A DNA stretch of 64,000 nucleotides, taken from Gammaproteobacteria bacterium. Its GTDB lineage: Bacteria > Pseudomonadota > Gammaproteobacteria > UBA6429 > Thiohalophilaceae. The notes below the pieces were generated by a model. The model was not told the DNA's origin. It saw nothing but the letters and a program-made list of their open reading frames with translations, and ran no database searches. The translations under genes were made by a program, and so were the position numbers. How positions within the stretch are numbered: the first letter of the stretch is position 1; every line of letters starts with the position of its first letter. The stretch covers positions 28,937 to 92,936 of the forward strand of contig JAOULO010000008.1 of NCBI GenBank assembly GCA_029881995.1, given 5' to 3'. This document shows, piece by piece, positions 30,532 to 38,298 of this stretch.

Positions 30532-30792
30532 AACTTTTAAATTGAATCGCTATCGCGATGTTGATCTAAAGTCAGGTCTCGTCCTGACAGACGAGGTACT
30601 TTTGTTTCGGCAAAAGTACCCAAAACCATTGCCTCCAGAGATGTCGCAAACGTGTGTTTGAGTTTTGGTTTTTTGTTGAGCATTGGCAGAAGGGGCATCC
30701 CAGCCCCTCTGCCAATGCGGCGACATCCCTGTCGCCCCTTATTGATATTTTAAAAAACCAAAACCCAAACACGCGCCATCAAAGTCGGCACC
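30532..30792. repeat. Left inverted repeat flanking the DUF2971 gene
   Basis: About 260 bases, nearly identical over some 225 bases to the reverse complement of 31812-32060; I counted only a handful of differences apart from the outer tip. Contains the hairpins GTACTTTTG/CAAAAGTAC and GCATTGGCAGAAGGGGC with its complement. It shares the AACTTTTAAATTGAATCGCT outer edge with the solo element at 17485. It fills most of the 313-base gap between the SRAP gene and the DUF2971 gene. Confidence 0.92.
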
Positions 30793-30821
30793 AACCCTGC
30801 AGCAATTTGGCAGTCATGTGT

Positions 30822-31664
30822 TTAATTAGGAATTTGTATCTCACCCGTTTTATTTAATGTTGCTTTTGTTAAGGTGATTGGTAATGTTGATTCTCTTACA
30901 AGAGTTTTTATCCATTCTTCTGTTTCAGACGCAATCTGCGGACCCAATATTAAGCCTTTTATAGACTCACTTGGTATATTGTAACACCCAGGACCATTTT
31001 GACTTCGAATAAATTCTTGCACAAGAGAGGATGGTTTATGTTGGTTTATAAATTGTTCCGTTCGAGGGATATCATTCCATCGCGCAATAACTCTCCATTC
31101 TTTTTCATAACTCCAATGTTCTGCTTTAGTGAACATACACTTGTCAAGTATTACAGAAGGACTATCTTTTAGTCTGTTGATAACTGGTGGGGTGTTTGTA
31201 TATTGAACTTTTTGAGCAATCTCAAATAGCCCATAATTTGATCCAAATTCAATTATGGCACCACGGTATCCATCTGCATAATGAGCCCAAAGGAGAGGAA
31301 CATTAGGAGTTTCTGAAAATGAGAAAATGCCTATTTTATCGAGAAGTTCATGTAGAATTTCTTCAACCAAAAGGGGGGAAGAACGATATTTTTGAATAAA
31401 CTTTTTTTCTTCGATTAGTCTTTTAGCCGGAGAAAACTTTATTGGAGAGTATTGTTGTATTTTTTTACGAAAGAAATGTTTTAGTTCTTTGTCTGAACCT
31501 TCAAAAATAATTGATGGGCGTAATTCAAGTGGGTCATTTAACTCAGTTCGTTTTCGAAAATATACTTTATGATTAATTAAAATATCTTTAAACCATTGTT
31601 TACGGTCAACACTATTCAATGAAGTGTAATAATAGAAAGTATCAGGGTCATCTGGTTTTTTCAT
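30822..31664 (-). CDS. DUF2971 family protein, inverted-repeat bounded
   Basis: Protein of about 280 residues with the DUF2971 signatures: FYYYTSLNSV near the start, a LWAHYADGYRGAIIEF core, and WSYEKEWRVIARW. No catalytic function is established for the family. There is no signal peptide or membrane segment. An upstream TTG at 31760 extends the frame by 32 residues, but the ATG at 31664 (MKKPDDPDTF) matches the usual family start. The gene is visibly AT-richer than its neighbours and sits alone between two nearly identical inverted repeats, which points to recent acquisition. No ribosome binding site is obvious. Confidence 0.82.
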   Translation of the reverse strand: MKKPDDPDTFYYYTSLNSVDRKQWFKDILINHKVYFRKRTELNDPLELRPSIIFEGSDKELKHFFRKKIQQYSPIKFSPAKRLIEEKKFIQKYRSSPLLVEEILHELLDKIGIFSFSETPNVPLLWAHYADGYRGAIIEFGSNYGLFEIAQKVQYTNTPPVINRLKDSPSVILDKCMFTKAEHWSYEKEWRVIARWNDIPRTEQFINQHKPSSLVQEFIRSQNGPGCYNIPSESIKGLILGPQIASETEEWIKTLVRESTLPITLTKATLNKTGEIQIPN

Positions 31665-31811
31665 AATTATATGGTCACACCTAGATGCAAGATACTTAGG
31701 TTTCTTTGGCCTGTAGGTTGTGTTGAGCGATATAGAAAACGAGCATGTCACTAAGGCCAACCTACCAATAATTCCTTATTTAAACAAGACAGCTAATTCG
31801 TTTCGGGGTTA

Positions 31812-32060
31812 GTGCCGACTTCGATGGCGCGTGTTTGGGTTTTGGTTTTTTAAAATATCAATAAGGGGCGACAGGGATGTCGCCGCATTGGCAGAGGGGC
31901 TGGGATGCCCCTTCTGCCAATGCTCAACAAAAAACCAAAACTCAAACACACGTTTGCGCCATCTCTGGAGGCAATGGTTTTGGTTACTTTTGCCGAAACA
32001 AAAGTAACTCGTCTGTCAGGACGAGACCTGACTTAGATCCAGCATCGACGACAGTCGATT
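31812..32060. repeat. Right inverted repeat flanking the DUF2971 gene
   Basis: Reverse-complement partner of 30532-30792. It begins GTGCCGACTTCGATGGCGCG, facing the DUF2971 gene, and ends in a TCGACGACAGTCGA hairpin. It is in the same orientation as the solo element at 17485-17838. The 68-codon ORF at 31877-32083 lies in the repeat and shares its sequence with an ORF in the solo copy, so it is not taken as a gene. Confidence 0.92.
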
Positions 32061-32070
32061 CCAAAAATAT

Positions 32071-32106
32071 CACCCCACCCTAACCCTCCCCTTAAAGAGG
32101 AGGGGA
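32071..32106. repeat. REP-like repeat
   Basis: CACCCCACCCTAACCCTCCC followed by CTTAAAGAGGAGGGG, matching the copy at 17876-17910. It lies 9 bases beyond the degS stop codon and may serve as its terminator hairpin. Confidence 0.75.
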
Positions 32107-32115
32107 TATAGAAAA

Positions 32116-33267
32116 CTATTCCTGCACCGGCCGCTGCACTACCTTAGCCTTAACCGAAAACCCCTTCCCCTTCCTTACACCCTTAACCTTAATCACAGTC
32201 TCTGGCTTGACCTGGCTCACCGTATTCAACATCTCATACATATTATTCACCGGCTTGCCATTTATATGGGTAATCACATCACCTCGATCGAGACCGGCAA
32301 GATCAGCGGGGCCTTTTAAAATTAAATTGGTGACGATGACGCCATTGGGGGTATCCAGTTTGAAGGATTCTGCCAGTTGGGGGGTGATGTCCTGTACGGC
32401 GATGCCTAACCAGCCGCGTTGTACAACTCCGTGCTGAATAATTTGTGTCATGACATCTTTGGCGAGGCTGACGGGGATGGCAAAACCGATGCCTTGTGAA
32501 CCACCGCTCTTGGAGTAGATGGCGGTGTTGATGCCGATGAGTTGTCCGAAGGCGTTGATCAATGCGCCGCCGGAGTTGCCGGGGTTGATGGCGGCATCGG
32601 TCTGGATGAAGTTTTCATAGGTGCTGATGCCTAGCATACTGCGGTGGGTGGCGCTGACGATGCCGGAGGTGACGGTTTGACCCACACCAAAGGGGTTACC
32701 AATGGCCAATACCACATCACCAACGCGGAGTGTGTCTGAGTTGCCCAGGGTGATGACCGGTGGCTTATCAATTTCAACCTGCAGGATGGCAAGGTCAGTA
32801 TCTGGATCGGTGCCAACGAGTTTTGCTTTAGTGGTTCTGCCATCGGCAAAGGCAACCTGGATTTCATCGGCATCCTTGATGACGTGGTTATTGGTGAGCA
32901 TATAACCCTGGGGACTGACGATAACACCGGAACCCAGGCTGGTTTCCATCCGTTCACGGGGGACACCAAAGCGATCACCAAAGAACTGTTTGAAAACTGG
33001 ATCGTCCATCAGGGGATGGGCACGCTCAACAACTCGTGTTCGAGTGAAAATATTCACCACGGCCGGTTGTGCGGCGGCGACGGCATCGGCATAGGAACTG
33101 ACCATGCCAGGACTGGCCGGAGCAGTGACAGGTATGGCTTCCTTGAAGGTGATTTCTTCCGGGCGATCATTTAGCAGGCTGGGGAAAAAATACAGGATGA
33201 CAAATGCAGCGGCGAGTCCAAGGGTGGCAAACTGAAAAATGAAGCTGAGGTTTTTAGTAATACGCAT
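32116..33267 (-). CDS. degS: DegS/AlgW-type periplasmic serine protease
   Basis: Membrane-anchored trypsin-like protease with one PDZ domain. In the DegS/AlgW role it senses misfolded outer-membrane proteins and cleaves the anti-sigma factor RseA/MucA. The 383 residues include an N-terminal anchor helix (about 13-31), the catalytic triad His128 (TNNHVI), Asp158 (DTDLAIL) and Ser232 (NPGNSGGAL), and a C-terminal PDZ domain. The single PDZ and uncleaved anchor favour DegS over the two-PDZ DegP/DegQ. It is divergent from the Nif3-like gene with 59 bases between starts. Proximity to petABC-sspAB recalls the Pseudomonas algW region. Confidence 0.88.
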   Translation of the reverse strand: MRITKNLSFIFQFATLGLAAAFVILYFFPSLLNDRPEEITFKEAIPVTAPASPGMVSSYADAVAAAQPAVVNIFTRTRVVERAHPLMDDPVFKQFFGDRFGVPRERMETSLGSGVIVSPQGYMLTNNHVIKDADEIQVAFADGRTTKAKLVGTDPDTDLAILQVEIDKPPVITLGNSDTLRVGDVVLAIGNPFGVGQTVTSGIVSATHRSMLGISTYENFIQTDAAINPGNSGGALINAFGQLIGINTAIYSKSGGSQGIGFAIPVSLAKDVMTQIIQHGVVQRGWLGIAVQDITPQLAESFKLDTPNGVIVTNLILKGPADLAGLDRGDVITHINGKPVNNMYEMLNTVSQVKPETVIKVKGVRKGKGFSVKAKVVQRPVQE

Positions 33268-33326
33268 GACGGTGATTTTTGTTTACACTGTTATGGATAA
33301 GAATACTTTAAAGGATACCAGAACAC

Positions 33327-34085
33327 ATGGCGCATGTGGCCCAGCTGACGCAATACATTGACCAATTACTGGCCGTGGACAAGTTTAAGGATTATGGTCC
33401 CAATGGCCTGCAGGTGGAAGGTAAAAAGGAAATTAACCGGATGATCTGTGGTGTCACAGCCAGTCTTGCGCTGATCGATGCGGCCATTGAACAGCAGGCC
33501 GATGCGATCCTGGTTCATCATGGTTATTTCTGGAAAGGGGAGGATCCCTGTCTGGTCGGTATGAAAGCCGAACGTATTCGACGTCTGCTGCAGCATGACA
33601 TCAACCTGCTGGCCTATCATCTACCGCTGGATGCCCATGGTGTATTGGGCAATAACGTTCAGTTGGCAAAACGGCTGGGTATCAATATAGAAGGGCGGTT
33701 CATAGGCGACCGAGATACCGGGATTGGCATGTACGGATCTTTTCCAACTGCCATGAGCGGAGAATATCTTTCCAAGCAAATCGATAAGGCACTGGCACGA
33801 ACACCAATGCACATCAAAGGCAGCGACAGGCCGATACAGCGTATCGCCTGGTGTACAGGTGGGGCACAGGGGTATTTTGAAGAGGCTGTCGCACTGGGGG
33901 TTGATGCCTATATTACTGGTGAAGTGTCTGAATACACGGTACATATTGCCAGAGAGTATGGTGTGCATTTTTTTGCTGCTGGCCACCATGCGACAGAGCG
34001 CTATGGTGTGCAGGCCCTGGGGCGGCATCTGGCCGAAAAATTCGGTTTACATCAGCAGTATATCGAGATTGAAAATCCGGTGTAA
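33327..34085 (+). CDS. Nif3-like dinuclear metal center protein
   Basis: 252-residue protein of the Nif3/YbgI (DUF34) family, which binds two metal ions in a toroidal hexamer. Metal-ligand motifs LVHHGYFW and the C-terminal FFAAGHHATERYG are present, together with YGPNGLQVEG near the start and LLAYHLPLDAH. Some members are annotated GTP cyclohydrolase I type 2, but the physiological reaction is not settled. It is divergent from degS and followed by petABC after a 183-base gap. Confidence 0.92.
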   Translation: MAHVAQLTQYIDQLLAVDKFKDYGPNGLQVEGKKEINRMICGVTASLALIDAAIEQQADAILVHHGYFWKGEDPCLVGMKAERIRRLLQHDINLLAYHLPLDAHGVLGNNVQLAKRLGINIEGRFIGDRDTGIGMYGSFPTAMSGEYLSKQIDKALARTPMHIKGSDRPIQRIAWCTGGAQGYFEEAVALGVDAYITGEVSEYTVHIAREYGVHFFAAGHHATERYGVQALGRHLAEKFGLHQQYIEIENPV

Positions 34086-34268
34086 GCGATTGAAAAGCTA
34101 GTCATTTTTTAGATTCTCCTTGACCTTACCAGCCTTTTACCCCACAATACGCCGCCATTTAAGGCAAGTTTTTTAATTATAGGTTCCAGCATATTCAGTG
34201 ATGAAAAAAATAAATAAGTTAGACCAGTCACTGCCTATCCGGTTTTATCAGTATCGGGAGATTATCGA

Positions 34269-34871
34269 ATGAGTACAGATGGCGTTGATAATAGCCGACG
34301 CCGTTTCCTGACGGCTGCCACTTCGGTGGTGGGCGCAGTCGGAACGGTCGGCCTCGCAATTCCTTTTATCTCATCCATGAACCCAAGTGCTCGTGCCAAA
34401 GCGGCGGGTGCACCTGTGGAAGTGGATATCAGTAAACTTGAGCCCGGCGGCATGATTACCGTCGAGTGGCGCGGCAAACCCGTCTGGGTTGTTCGCCGTA
34501 CCCCAGAGAACATGAAGGATCTGGAAGGTCTGGCCGGCAAGCTGGCTGACCCCAACTCAGATGCCACTCAGCAGCCGGAATATGCCAAGAACATGCATCG
34601 TTCAATGGTCGACAATGCTGAAGTCATCGTCATGGTCGGAATCTGTACTCACCTGGGTTGCTCGCCCAAGTATCGCCCTGAAATGGGTGCCGCAGATTTG
34701 GGTGGCGCTGAATGGAAGGGGGGCTTCTTCTGCCCTTGCCATGGTTCCAAGTTTGACCTGGCTGGCCGTGTGTATAGTGGCGTACCTGCACCAACCAATA
34801 TGGTTATTCCTCCCCATATGTATAAGAGTAAGTCTGTGATTCTGGTTGGACTAGACGGAGGAGTGGCCTGA
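34269..34871 (+). CDS. petA: Ubiquinol-cytochrome c reductase Rieske iron-sulfur subunit
   Basis: Carries the [2Fe-2S] cluster that takes electrons from ubiquinol in the cytochrome bc1 complex. The 200 residues begin with a twin-arginine signal-anchor (SRRRFLTAAT). Cluster ligands are Cys126 and His128 (CTHLGC) and Cys155 and His158 (CPCHGS), with Cys131 and Cys157 forming the disulfide. GGGAG sits upstream of the ATG. The stop overlaps the petB start by one base. A weak promoter candidate (TTGACC at 34120-34125, CACAAT at 34143-34148, 17-base spacer) lies in the 183-base leader. Confidence 0.97.
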   Translation: MSTDGVDNSRRRFLTAATSVVGAVGTVGLAIPFISSMNPSARAKAAGAPVEVDISKLEPGGMITVEWRGKPVWVVRRTPENMKDLEGLAGKLADPNSDATQQPEYAKNMHRSMVDNAEVIVMVGICTHLGCSPKYRPEMGAADLGGAEWKGGFFCPCHGSKFDLAGRVYSGVPAPTNMVIPPHMYKSKSVILVGLDGGVA

Positions 34872-36106
34872 TGGATAAATTAGTCGCGTTTTTGGGCTGG
34901 ATCGACGATCGCTTCCCGCTCACCAAGATGTGGAAAGAACACCTTTCCGAATATTATGCGCCAAAGAATTTCAACTTCTGGTATTTCTTTGGTTCCCTGG
35001 CCCTGCTGGTGTTTGTCCTGCAGATCGTCACCGGCATCGTGCTGACCATGTATTACAAGCCAGACGGCGAAACGGCCTTTTTCTCAGTTGAATACATCAT
35101 GCGTGATGTAAACTGGGGCTGGTTTATCCGTTACATGCATTCCACGGGTGCCTCGGCCTTCTTCCTGGTCGTCTACCTGCACATGTTCCGTGGCATGATG
35201 TATGGCTCTTATAAAAAGCCTCGCGAATTACTGTGGATCATTGGCGTGATGATCTACCTGGCGTTGATGGCCGAAGCCTTCTTTGGCTACCTGCTACCAT
35301 GGGGTCAGATGTCCTTCTGGGGGGCGCAGGTAATCGTGAACCTGTTCGCTGCTGTCCCATTTGGAATTGGTGAACCCCTGTCTGAGTGGATTCGTGGTGA
35401 CTTCGTTATTTCAGATGCCACCCTGAACCGTTTCTTTGCCTTCCATGTGATTGCCCTGCCATTTGTACTGGCTGCTCTCATCGTAGTGCATGTAATTGCC
35501 CTGCATGAAACAGGTTCTAACAACCCGGACGGTATCGAAATCAAGAAGAACAAGGGCCCGGATGGTATTCCACTCGATGGCATCCCATTCCACCCTTACT
35601 ACACAGTAAAAGATATCGTGGGCGTGGTGGTGTTCTTTATCTTCTTCTTTGCCATCGTATTCTTTGCACCGGAGATGGGTGGTTACTTTATTGAGCATCC
35701 AAACTTTGAGCAGGCTGATCCGCTGAAGACACCGGATCATATTGCCCCGGTATGGTATTTCACCCCGTTCTACGCCATGTTGCGTGCGGTGCCACCGATG
35801 TTTGGTTCGCAGTTCCCGGGCGTTATCGTAATGGGTGCGGCGATTGTGGTGCTGTTCTTCCTCCCTTGGATTGACCGTAGCCCGGTTAAATCCATTCGCT
35901 ATCGCGGCAATTGTTTCAAGATTGCACTGGGCGTATTTGTTGTCAGCTTTGTTGTGTTGGGTTGGCTGGGTGTTCAGCCCTCAACACCGGGTAAGACGAT
36001 TCTGGCGCAGATATTTACTGCCCTGTACTTCGCGTATTTCGTTGCCCTGTGGTTTATTCCCAAGATAGAGAAGACCAAACCGGTACCAGAGAGGTTGACA
36101 TCATAA
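34871..36106 (+). CDS. petB: Cytochrome b of the bc1 complex
   Basis: Core membrane subunit with two haem b groups and both quinol sites. The 411-residue protein is the fused, long cytochrome b (b6 plus subunit IV equivalents). Haem-ligand histidines lie in RYMHSTGASAFFLVVYLHMF and FFAFHVIALPFVLAALIVVH. The Qo motif is PDHIAPVWYF, a variant of the usual PEWY region. It overlaps petA and petC by one base each (TGATG and TAATG), a tightly coupled operon. Confidence 0.97.
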   Translation: MDKLVAFLGWIDDRFPLTKMWKEHLSEYYAPKNFNFWYFFGSLALLVFVLQIVTGIVLTMYYKPDGETAFFSVEYIMRDVNWGWFIRYMHSTGASAFFLVVYLHMFRGMMYGSYKKPRELLWIIGVMIYLALMAEAFFGYLLPWGQMSFWGAQVIVNLFAAVPFGIGEPLSEWIRGDFVISDATLNRFFAFHVIALPFVLAALIVVHVIALHETGSNNPDGIEIKKNKGPDGIPLDGIPFHPYYTVKDIVGVVVFFIFFFAIVFFAPEMGGYFIEHPNFEQADPLKTPDHIAPVWYFTPFYAMLRAVPPMFGSQFPGVIVMGAAIVVLFFLPWIDRSPVKSIRYRGNCFKIALGVFVVSFVVLGWLGVQPSTPGKTILAQIFTALYFAYFVALWFIPKIEKTKPVPERLTS

Positions 36107-36876
36107 TGAAAAAGACAATTCTTGCATTTCTGATGAGTATGCTGCCGGTACTGGCCATGGCCGCCGGTGGTGGTATGAAAAACTACGCGGTCGATATTGA
36201 CCTGAATAACAAGGCCTCACTGCAAAATGGTGCCAAGTTATTTGTTAACTACTGCCTGAGTTGCCATAGTGCACAGGCCATGCGTTATAACCGGATGGCC
36301 AAAGATCTGGGCATGACCGAGGAGCAGGTCAAAAATAACCTGATTTTCACCGCAGACTATTCCAAGAAGCCTGAAGGGGAAACCAATAAGGTGGGTAGTT
36401 TGATGGAAGTGGCCATGTGGACCAAGGATGCCAAATCCTGGTTTGGTACCAAGGTGCCCGATCTGTCTGTTGTGGCGCGTGCCCGTGGTGCTGACTGGCT
36501 GTATACCTACCTGACGACATTCTATATCGATGAGTCACGTCCTTTTGGTGTTAACAACCAGCGTTTCCCCAGTGTGGGCATGCCCCATGTTATGTGGGAG
36601 CTGGAAGGTCTGAAGAAGGCTGTTTATAAAACCGAGAAGGGCGCTGATGGTAAAGATCATAAGGTCATCACTGGGTTTGAAACAGTTGTTCCCGGTAAGA
36701 TGAGCAAGGTTGAATTCGATAGCGCCATGCGTGACCTGGTGAACTACATGGTATATATGGGTGAGCCAGCGCTTCTGGTACGTAAAACCATGGGTGTCTG
36801 GGTGCTGTTGTTCCTGGTGATATTCTTCTTTGTCGCTTACGCACTGAAGAAAGAATACTGGAAAGACATCCATTAA
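36106..36876 (+). CDS. petC: Cytochrome c1 of the bc1 complex
   Basis: Periplasmic c-type cytochrome that passes electrons from the Rieske protein to soluble cytochrome c. The frame extends back to 36049 inside petB, but the ATG at 36106 gives a proper signal peptide cleaved near AMA-AGG and 256 residues. Haem attachment is CLSCH, the likely Met ligand lies in SVGMPHVMW, and a C-terminal helix anchors it (VWVLLFLVIFFFVAYAL). A strong hairpin follows 26 bases after the stop. Confidence 0.96.
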   Translation: MKKTILAFLMSMLPVLAMAAGGGMKNYAVDIDLNNKASLQNGAKLFVNYCLSCHSAQAMRYNRMAKDLGMTEEQVKNNLIFTADYSKKPEGETNKVGSLMEVAMWTKDAKSWFGTKVPDLSVVARARGADWLYTYLTTFYIDESRPFGVNNQRFPSVGMPHVMWELEGLKKAVYKTEKGADGKDHKVITGFETVVPGKMSKVEFDSAMRDLVNYMVYMGEPALLVRKTMGVWVLLFLVIFFFVAYALKKEYWKDIH

Positions 36877-36902
36877 GATTTATTAATGCACAAACTATTA
36901 TG

Positions 36903-36930
36903 GCCAGTGGAGACTTTTGTCTCCTCTGGC
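36903..36930 (+). terminator. Hairpin terminator after petABC
   Basis: Stem GCCAGTGGAGAC, loop TTTT, stem GTCTCCTCTGGC with one mismatch. The nearest T-run (ATTTTTT) comes about 16 bases later, so termination may be partial and allow read-through into sspA. Confidence 0.65.
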
Positions 36931-36964
36931 TGTCCTGTAAAGAATATTTTTTAGGTAATTTAAA

Positions 36965-37594
36965 ATGGCTCAAGTTGCAAATAGACGCCTGGCGATGAAC
37001 TTTTTTTCATCAGACCTATGTCCATACTGCCATATAGTACGAATTGTACTGGCTGAAAAAGGCATAAGTTATGAAACGGTCAATGTAGATCTGAGTAACA
37101 CCCCGGAAGACCTGAAGGATCTCAATCCTTATAATGAGGTTCCTACTCTGGTAGATCGAGATCTGGTGTTATACGACTACAGGGTTGTAGTTGAATACCT
37201 GGATGAGCGTTTTCCTCATCCCCCATTAATGCCTGTCGATCCGGTTTCACGGGCCCGTAATCGTTTGATGCTGCATCGTATCGAAAGAGACTGGTATAAG
37301 ATGGTTGATACCATCCTGGCTGGTGGCAGTGATGTCGATAAATGCCGCAAGGAATTACGTGATAGTTTGGTTGGTGCTTCCCCCATTTTTGATCAAAAAC
37401 CATTTTTCTTGAGCGATGAATTTACCCTGATGGATGCGACACTTGCGCCGATGCTGTGGCGCTTACCCATGTTCGGTATCGAATTACCACCGGTGGCCAA
37501 ACCGCTGATTAATTACGCTGAACGTATGTTTGAGCGGGAATCATTCCAGGCCAGTTTGACGGAAGGTGAAAGGGAGCTACGCCAAACCGCCTGA
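36965..37594 (+). CDS. sspA: Stringent starvation protein A
   Basis: RNA-polymerase-associated protein of glutathione-S-transferase fold that modulates transcription under starvation and acid stress in E. coli. The 209 residues comprise a thioredoxin-like N-domain (MNFFSSDLCPYCHIVRIVLA) and an all-helical C-domain, with the SspA signature YLDERFPHPPLMPVDPV. Unlike E. coli SspA as I recall it, this protein keeps a CPYC dithiol. It follows petABC, the arrangement seen in Pseudomonas and relatives. Confidence 0.95.
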   Translation: MAQVANRRLAMNFFSSDLCPYCHIVRIVLAEKGISYETVNVDLSNTPEDLKDLNPYNEVPTLVDRDLVLYDYRVVVEYLDERFPHPPLMPVDPVSRARNRLMLHRIERDWYKMVDTILAGGSDVDKCRKELRDSLVGASPIFDQKPFFLSDEFTLMDATLAPMLWRLPMFGIELPPVAKPLINYAERMFERESFQASLTEGERELRQTA

Positions 37595-37619
37595 TGTTGA
37601 GCTAAGGTTTTGTTTTTAA

Positions 37620-37645
37620 AGGCCTGGATTTGTCCGGGCCTTTTT
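37620..37645 (+). terminator. Rho-independent terminator after sspA
   Basis: Stem AGGCCTGGA, loop TTTG, stem TCCGGGCCT (one mismatch) running into TTTTTGTTTT. This is a typical intrinsic terminator 26 bases after the sspA stop, so sspB is probably transcribed from its own promoter at least part of the time. Confidence 0.85.
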
Positions 37646-37713
37646 GTTTTCTGAAAAATTTCAGCCAAATTGGCATTTGGACTGTGATTCAGGGGTGATT
37701 TTTGATAAAACAC

Positions 37714-37889
37714 TAGGGTTTGTTGATGCTTCATTCTCGCCTCTGTTGTGCCAGAAAAAGCGTCAATCAAGGCACGAGGAGCGCAGTTTGGTTATTCCAA
37801 ATAAGTAACGAGTAAGGCCGAGTGGTGCTTTTTCTGGCTCAACCCATTGGGCTCCAGCAGTGGAGAGAATGAAGCATCAACAGACCCTA
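37714..37889. repeat. Large hairpin element between sspA and sspB
   Basis: About 176 bases of nested inverted repeats. Outer arms TAGGGTTTGTTGATGCTTCA.. (37714-37738) pair with 37865-37889 with one mismatch. Inner arms CCAGAAAAAGC (37751-37761) pair with 37827-37837. A central TTTGG-TTATT-CCAAA hairpin sits at 37787-37801. It has no coding capacity and looks like a miniature mobile or REP-like element. It fills most of the 317-base gap and ends 22 bases before sspB. Confidence 0.85.
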
Positions 37890-37911
37890 ATATAGAGAGA
37901 AAGTGATCACG

Positions 37912-38298
37912 ATGTTACCCAGTCAGCCCTATCTGCTACGTGCCATTTATGAGTGGATTGTCGATAACGACATGACACCTTACGTACTGGTTAATGCCCG
38001 TAACGATGATGTGCATGTCCCTGTACAGTATATTGATAATGGTAAGATTGTTCTGAATATTGCTCCCAGGGCAGTGTCCAGCCTGGAACTAGGCAATGAC
38101 GCTATTATTTTCAGTGCCCGGTTTTCCGGCAATCCTACCGATGTCAGTTTTCCTGTCAGTGCTGTCATGGCCATCTATGCCAAAGAAAACGGGCAGGGGA
38201 TGGTGTTCAATGAATCAGATAATGATGGTGGTGACGATAGTACTCCAACGCCGTCTGAGAAAAAGACCAAACGTCCGAATCTTAAAATTGTTAAGTAA
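37912..38298 (+). CDS. sspB: ClpXP adaptor SspB
   Basis: Adaptor that binds ssrA-tagged proteins and delivers them to ClpXP. The 128 residues consist of the substrate-binding domain (QPYLLRAIYEWIVDN, IVLNIAPRAVSSLELGND, VSAVMAIYAKENG) followed by a flexible acidic linker and the C-terminal ClpX-docking peptide RPNLKIVK. A GTG at 37903 would add three residues. The stop codon directly abuts the stop of the convergent diguanylate cyclase gene. Confidence 0.95.
   Translation: MLPSQPYLLRAIYEWIVDNDMTPYVLVNARNDDVHVPVQYIDNGKIVLNIAPRAVSSLELGNDAIIFSARFSGNPTDVSFPVSAVMAIYAKENGQGMVFNESDNDGGDDSTPTPSEKKTKRPNLKIVK

Noticed and set aside
30572..30857. Small ORFs on both strands in the left DUF2971-flanking repeat
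   Set aside because: They are repeat-derived, without start signals or family resemblance.
36049..36105. Upstream start of cytochrome c1 inside petB
   Set aside because: The signal peptide begins at the ATG at 36106, which overlaps the petB stop by one base as expected for a coupled operon.
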